Origin: an uncultured Naasia sp.
GTDB taxonomy: Bacteria > Actinomycetota > Actinomycetes > Actinomycetales > Microbacteriaceae
Reading direction: 5' to 3'
DNA length: 64,000 bases
Assembly: GCA_913778905.1 (NCBI GenBank)
Contig: CAJYYA010000016.1
Coordinates: 1-64,000 of the forward strand
Position numbers and translations under genes: made by a program. Every line of letters begins with the position of its first letter. Within the stretch, counting starts at the first letter, position 1. Below the pieces are notes generated by a model. It was not told the DNA's origin. It was given only the letters and a program-made list of their open reading frames with translations, and ran no database searches. Of this stretch, positions 59,891 to 64,000 are shown piece by piece.

Positions 59891-61114
59891 ATGACCGACG
59901 GATCCGTCCCCGTCCCCTCGCGGATGGCTGCTCTGGACCTCGCCCGGTTCGTCGCGCTCGTCGGGATGTTCGCGGCCCACACCTGGAACCGCGATGACGA
60001 CGGATCGCTCACGCTGATCGGCGATCTGGTCGCCGGGCGGGCAGCAGCCCTGTTCGCCGTGCTGGCAGGGGTGGGCGTCGTCCTCGTCACTCGCGGTGCC
60101 CTCGCCCGGGGTGACCGTGGGGCGGCCGTCCGGATGCTCGTCGCGCGCGGCATCGTGATCCTGCTGATCGGCTTGGTACTCGGCTTCCTCGGTTCGAACG
60201 TCTACGTCGTGATCGCGTACTACGGCCTGCTGTTCTGTGTGATGGCGCCGCTGATCCTGCTCCGAACGCGCTGGCTGGTCGGTCTCGGACTGGCCCTGGC
60301 CCTCGTCGGACCGGTCGTCAACCAAGCCGTACGTGCCGCCCTGGGGGTCGACTTCGAGGTCGGCTCCCCCGATGTCCTCGACGCGGGCGAGCCCGTCGTG
60401 CTCCTCCGCGCACTCATGCTCACCGGCATCTACCCCGTCGCGACCTGGCTCGTCTACGGGCTGGTCGGTGTCGTGATCGGGCGGGCGCTGCTCTCGGCGC
60501 GAAGCGTGGTGGAGAGCCGGGTGCTGGGTGCCCGGCTGGTGGTCGGAGGCGTGATCGCGGCGGCTCTCGGCGCCACCGTCAGTTGGCTCGCGCTCGACGT
60601 GAACGGCGGACGCCAGGAGCTCCTGACCGGCTGGGCCCGGGGCCAGACACGACTGCTCGACTACTTTCTCGAGGAGTCCGGCCAGGGGGCGCCCGTGGTG
60701 GGCGACCCCCTGTGGTTGGCCGCTGCGACGCCCCACACGGGGACCACCCCCGATCTGCTGATCACCTCGGGTATCGCGTGCGGAGTCATCGGACTGCTGC
60801 TCGCCCTCGTCCCGAAACCAGGGCGACGGACGGAGCTCGTGCTCCTTCCGCTCCTCGGGGCGGGCTCGGCACCGCTCACCGTCTACTCGGTCCACGTCGT
60901 ACTCACCGTGGCGGTCCCGGAGGTGGCGCGGCTGCTGTTCGGGGAGGGCTATCCCTCCGCGTTCGACTCTTCGCCGGGGCTGTGGATCTTCAATATCGCG
61001 GTCGCTCTCCTCCTCGGGACCGCCCTGCGCCTGTTCCATCTCCGCGGCCCGCTCGAGGCCCTGGTGACCTCCGTGGGACGGCGGGCGGCGAAGCGCCCCG
61101 CGTCGCGGCCGTAG
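59891..61114 (+). CDS. Acyltransferase-like membrane protein (DUF418/DUF1624 type)
   Basis: A 407-residue protein with about 10 membrane helices. The start RMAALDLARFVALVGMFAAHTW resembles the heparan-alpha-glucosaminide N-acetyltransferase-like (DUF1624) family, and the C-terminal half resembles DUF418. These proteins are thought to move acyl groups across the membrane onto cell-surface molecules. It is 38 bases after the DUF4436 gene. Confidence 0.82.
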   Translation: MTDGSVPVPSRMAALDLARFVALVGMFAAHTWNRDDDGSLTLIGDLVAGRAAALFAVLAGVGVVLVTRGALARGDRGAAVRMLVARGIVILLIGLVLGFLGSNVYVVIAYYGLLFCVMAPLILLRTRWLVGLGLALALVGPVVNQAVRAALGVDFEVGSPDVLDAGEPVVLLRALMLTGIYPVATWLVYGLVGVVIGRALLSARSVVESRVLGARLVVGGVIAAALGATVSWLALDVNGGRQELLTGWARGQTRLLDYFLEESGQGAPVVGDPLWLAAATPHTGTTPDLLITSGIACGVIGLLLALVPKPGRRTELVLLPLLGAGSAPLTVYSVHVVLTVAVPEVARLLFGEGYPSAFDSSPGLWIFNIAVALLLGTALRLFHLRGPLEALVTSVGRRAAKRPASRP

Positions 61115-61303
61115 TCCGCAGTCGCGCTCGCTGCTCTCGATACGCTTCGCTGCTCGAGCCGTCTCGGTACGTCGCTTCGCTTTTACTCGACGTCCGAAAT
61201 CACAACGGCGCCCCAATCCCACACGAGTTGTTCAGCAGGCTCTGTCTACCATCGAGCCGATTCGCAACGAACGCTCATGTGAGCAGGCAGGAGCCCGGCT
61301 GAG

Positions 61304-63166
61304 ATGAGCCAGGTCGACGACAGCACCCACCAGGCTCGCACGCGCGGATCCGACACGGATCGGGACGATGCCGGGTACGTCGACCTGCGCGACTACGCCG
61401 TCATCGGCGACGGCCGCACCGTCGCGCTGATCGCTCGGGACGGACGGATCGACTGGTTGCCGATCCCGGCCATCCACACTCCCCCGGTGTTCTCCGCGCT
61501 CCTCGACGCGGATCGCGGTGGGCACTTCGAGTTGCGGCCCGTCGAGCCGTTCGTATCGGAGCGCCACTACGTCGACGGCACGAACGTGCTGCTCACCCGC
61601 TTCACGACGGCGACCGGAGTCGTCGAGGTCACGGACGCACTGGTCACGGGAGTCGCGGGGCGTCTTCCGTGGGCCGAGCTCGCCCGCCGGATCGACGGCA
61701 TCGACGGACGTGTCGACATGACATGGTCCGTCCGCCCCGGCGACGTCTTCGGCAAGGGAAGGATCGAACGCATCGAGACCGCCCACGGCCCGATCCTGCG
61801 CGCCGACCCGATCAACATCGCCCTCGTCGGTTTCGGCCACGGCCGCACCGACACCGAGGACGGCGCGATCGGATCCGGGGAGAAGCTCTTCACCGGCCGC
61901 TTCACCACCTCTCCCGGCAGTCGGGCGCTCCTCTGTCTCGTCGGGACGGATGACGAACCCATCCACCTTCCGGATCCGCACATCGTCGACCAGGGAGTCG
62001 ACCGCACGATCGACGCCTGGAAGATCTGGTCGGACGAGTTCACGTGGGATGGTCCGTGGGCAGAAGCCGTGCACCGCAGCGCGTTGGCTCTGAAGACCCT
62101 CATCTTTTCACCGACGGGGTCGATCGCGGCCGCCGCCACGACCTCGCTGCCCGAGAACGTGAAGGGCGGGAAGAACTGGGACTACCGCTTCGCCTGGGTC
62201 CGCGACCTCGCCTACACGACGCACGCCCTGCTGCGGTTCGGGTTGCGCGAGGAACCCCATGCCGCGGTGTCGTGGATCCTCTCGGCCCTCAAGGCCAACG
62301 GCGGCGAGATGCGGATCTTCCTCCGCCTCGACGGAACCCTGCCCGATGGAGTGCACGACATCGAGGCCGAGGGGTGGCGCGGCATCGGCCCCGTCAAAGC
62401 CGGCAATCCGGCCGCCGGGCAACTGCAACTGGGCACTTACGCCGACATCCTCGCCATCATCGCGGGATACGCCGCGGACGGGAACATCCTCGACCGCTCC
62501 ACCGCCGCGATGCTCTGCGACTTCGCCGACGAGGCGTGCACGCAGTGGCAGAAGAAAGACGCCGGCATGTGGGAGCTGCCGAAGAACCGCCACTACGTGA
62601 GCAGCAAGCTCGGCTGCTGGCAGGCTCTCAAATCCGCCATCCGTCTCGCCGACCTCGGAGAGGTCCTGCCGTCGCCGAAACGGCTCGCCTACTGGCACAA
62701 GAACGTGCGACTCATCGAGAAGTGGGTCGACAAGCACGGGTGGTCCGAGAAGCTCGGCGCCTACGTCATGTACCCCGGCAGCAAAAGCCTCGACGCGTCC
62801 GTCCTCCTGCACGCTCCCAGCGGGTTCGACCGAGGAGAGCGGATGTCGAGCACCATCGACCGCATCCGCGAGCAACTGGGGGCGGGCCCGCACCTCTTCC
62901 GCTACTCGGGCGCCGAGAAGGAGGAGGGGACGTTCGTCGCCTGCAGCTTCTGGGCCGTCTCCGCCCTCGCCTGCGTCGGCCGGCACGACGAGGCCACCGA
63001 CCTGATGGACCGTCTTGTCGCGACAGCGAACGACGTGGGACTGTATTCGGAGATGATCTCGGCCGAGGACGGGTCCTTCCTCGGAAATCTGCCCCAGGGT
63101 CTCAGTCACCTGGCCCTCGTCAACGCGGCGGCCGACATCGTCGACACCAGCGAGGGAGGGATGTGA
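61304..63166 (+). CDS. GH15 glycoside hydrolase (glucoamylase/trehalase type)
   Basis: A 620-residue cytosolic alpha-glucosidase. It has the family N-terminal domain (IGDGRTVALIARDGRIDWLP), the (alpha/alpha)6 barrel with NWDYRFAWVRDLAYT and a candidate acid in EAEGWRGIGP. In mycobacteria a related GH15 enzyme is a trehalase; starch-derived glucans are another option. The stop overlaps the protease gene (GTGA). Together with the GH65 phosphorylase it adds to the cell's alpha-glucoside metabolism. Confidence 0.92.
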   Translation: MSQVDDSTHQARTRGSDTDRDDAGYVDLRDYAVIGDGRTVALIARDGRIDWLPIPAIHTPPVFSALLDADRGGHFELRPVEPFVSERHYVDGTNVLLTRFTTATGVVEVTDALVTGVAGRLPWAELARRIDGIDGRVDMTWSVRPGDVFGKGRIERIETAHGPILRADPINIALVGFGHGRTDTEDGAIGSGEKLFTGRFTTSPGSRALLCLVGTDDEPIHLPDPHIVDQGVDRTIDAWKIWSDEFTWDGPWAEAVHRSALALKTLIFSPTGSIAAAATTSLPENVKGGKNWDYRFAWVRDLAYTTHALLRFGLREEPHAAVSWILSALKANGGEMRIFLRLDGTLPDGVHDIEAEGWRGIGPVKAGNPAAGQLQLGTYADILAIIAGYAADGNILDRSTAAMLCDFADEACTQWQKKDAGMWELPKNRHYVSSKLGCWQALKSAIRLADLGEVLPSPKRLAYWHKNVRLIEKWVDKHGWSEKLGAYVMYPGSKSLDASVLLHAPSGFDRGERMSSTIDRIREQLGAGPHLFRYSGAEKEEGTFVACSFWAVSALACVGRHDEATDLMDRLVATANDVGLYSEMISAEDGSFLGNLPQGLSHLALVNAAADIVDTSEGGM

Positions 63167-64000
63167 GCGCAGCGACCGAAGGGACCGTGAGGGAGCCCCA
63201 CCCGTTGGCCCCCGGCACGGCCGAGCCTGTACCCCCACCCATCGCGCCGCATTCCGACGCGCTCCGCCCGTGGCCGTATCACCAGGCACTCCGCGCGGAG
63301 AAGCGGGGCTGGTGGCGAGGCGCGGTGGCGATCCTGAGCCTCGTCGTCGGGTTCCTCCTCGTCAACACCCTCTTCTCGATCGTGGGGATCGGCTTCGACC
63401 TCCTGACCGGACGCACCAACCTCGACGCCTTAGCCCGTGGCGAAATCAGCCTCTCCCCCGCGGTCATGCTGGCGAACAACCTCTCGTTGGCCGCGCTCAT
63501 CCCGATCGCGATGCTCCTGCAGTGGGGGCTCTTCGGCCTCCGCCCTCGATTCCTGTCGTCGGTCGCAGGCCGGTTCCGCTGGCGCCTCCTCGGCAGGCAG
63601 GCACTCATCGTGATCCCGGTGTGGGCGCTCTATGTGGGACTGTCGTACGTGCTCTCGCCGGCCGGCGAGTTCCGGCTCACCGCCGACTCCATCGCGCTGC
63701 TCGTCATCGTGCTGCTGACCACTCCGCTGCAGTCCGCCGGCGAGGAGTACGGCGCACGGGGGCTGCTGAACCGGGCTGCGGCATCGTGGACGGCTGATCC
63801 TCGGCTCGCGTTCGTACTCGGTGCCGTCGTCTCATCCGCTCTCTTCGCGCTCGCGCATCTCGCGGGCGACCCGTGGCTCATCGCGTACTACGCCGTATTC
63901 GGGCTCTCGATGTGCCTGGTCACGACGTGGAGCGGCGGCCTCGAAGGCTCGGTGCTGATCCACGCCGTCAACAACGTGCTGCTGCTCACCCCCACGGTTC
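63163..64000 (+). CDS. CPBP-family intramembrane metalloprotease, 3' end cut by the window
   Basis: At least 279 residues, running off the window. GTG 63163 overlaps the GH15 stop. A proline-rich cytosolic leader (about 45 residues) is followed by at least six membrane helices. The CPBP/Rce1 motifs are present: EExxxR at 194-199 (EEYGAR), His232 in FALAHLA, and HAVNN near the cut end. Members cleave membrane or prenylated proteins; the substrate here is unknown. Confidence 0.9.
   Translation, partial: MSAATEGTVREPHPLAPGTAEPVPPPIAPHSDALRPWPYHQALRAEKRGWWRGAVAILSLVVGFLLVNTLFSIVGIGFDLLTGRTNLDALARGEISLSPAVMLANNLSLAALIPIAMLLQWGLFGLRPRFLSSVAGRFRWRLLGRQALIVIPVWALYVGLSYVLSPAGEFRLTADSIALLVIVLLTTPLQSAGEEYGARGLLNRAAASWTADPRLAFVLGAVVSSALFALAHLAGDPWLIAYYAVFGLSMCLVTTWSGGLEGSVLIHAVNNVLLLTPTV

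Overview
The window is high-GC DNA with actinobacterial gene families, overlapping ATGA/GTGA gene junctions, frequent GTG and TTG starts and a gene order (tilS-hpt-ftsH-folE-folP-folB/K-DUF3180-DUF2520-panC-lysS-clpC) known from Actinobacteria. The protein set (LplB/LplC-type permeases, DUF3180, tandem bacterial-PH proteins, GH30/GH65/GH15 enzymes) suggests a plant- or soil-associated member of the Microbacteriaceae, probably Microbacterium-like. This taxonomic call is an inference. No stretch without a gene exceeds about 300 bp.

Layout. 1-5.4 kb: the 3' part of araA and a large, probably sortase-anchored GH30 galactanase-like enzyme, suggesting arabinogalactan use. 5.5 kb: tRNA-Ser. 5.6-18.2 kb: a divergent catabolic locus. 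The minus-strand arm carries three esterases, a solute-binding protein, two permeases and a fourth esterase; the plus-strand arm carries a LacI regulator, an MFS carrier, a fifth esterase and a sucrose-phosphorylase-family (GH13_18) enzyme. None of the five esterases has a visible signal peptide, so I read the locus as import of an intact acylated glucoside, deacylation inside the cell, then phosphorolysis. This is the most interesting system here. 18.3-24 kb: radA, a peroxidase-like hydrolase, an N-acetyltransferase and a drug exporter.

24.2-31.3 kb: clpC, divergent from three tandem, translationally coupled kinase-GAF genes; the middle kinase has lost its catalytic residues. 31.3-48.4 kb: a DUF2975/XRE pair, then the conserved lysS-panC-fol-ftsH-hpt-tilS block on the minus strand, interrupted between hpt and ftsH by a GH65 phosphorylase and its phosphoglucomutase. 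48.6-52 kb: ppa and two coupled cell-wall hydrolases (M23, NlpC/P60). 52.1-52.4 kb: tRNA-Glu, -Asp, -Phe, followed by a small accessory stretch (membrane protein, SHOCT protein, DUF1643) and a LysE exporter. 55.5-64 kb: a transmembrane Ser/Thr kinase coupled to a lipoprotein, a type-B carboxylesterase, DUF4436 and acyltransferase-like membrane proteins, a GH15 enzyme and a CPBP protease cut by the window end.

Several intergenic gaps hold inverted or dispersed repeats (19.6, 34.1, 46.4, 48.4, 49.2 and 55.3 kb) that look like REP-type elements.
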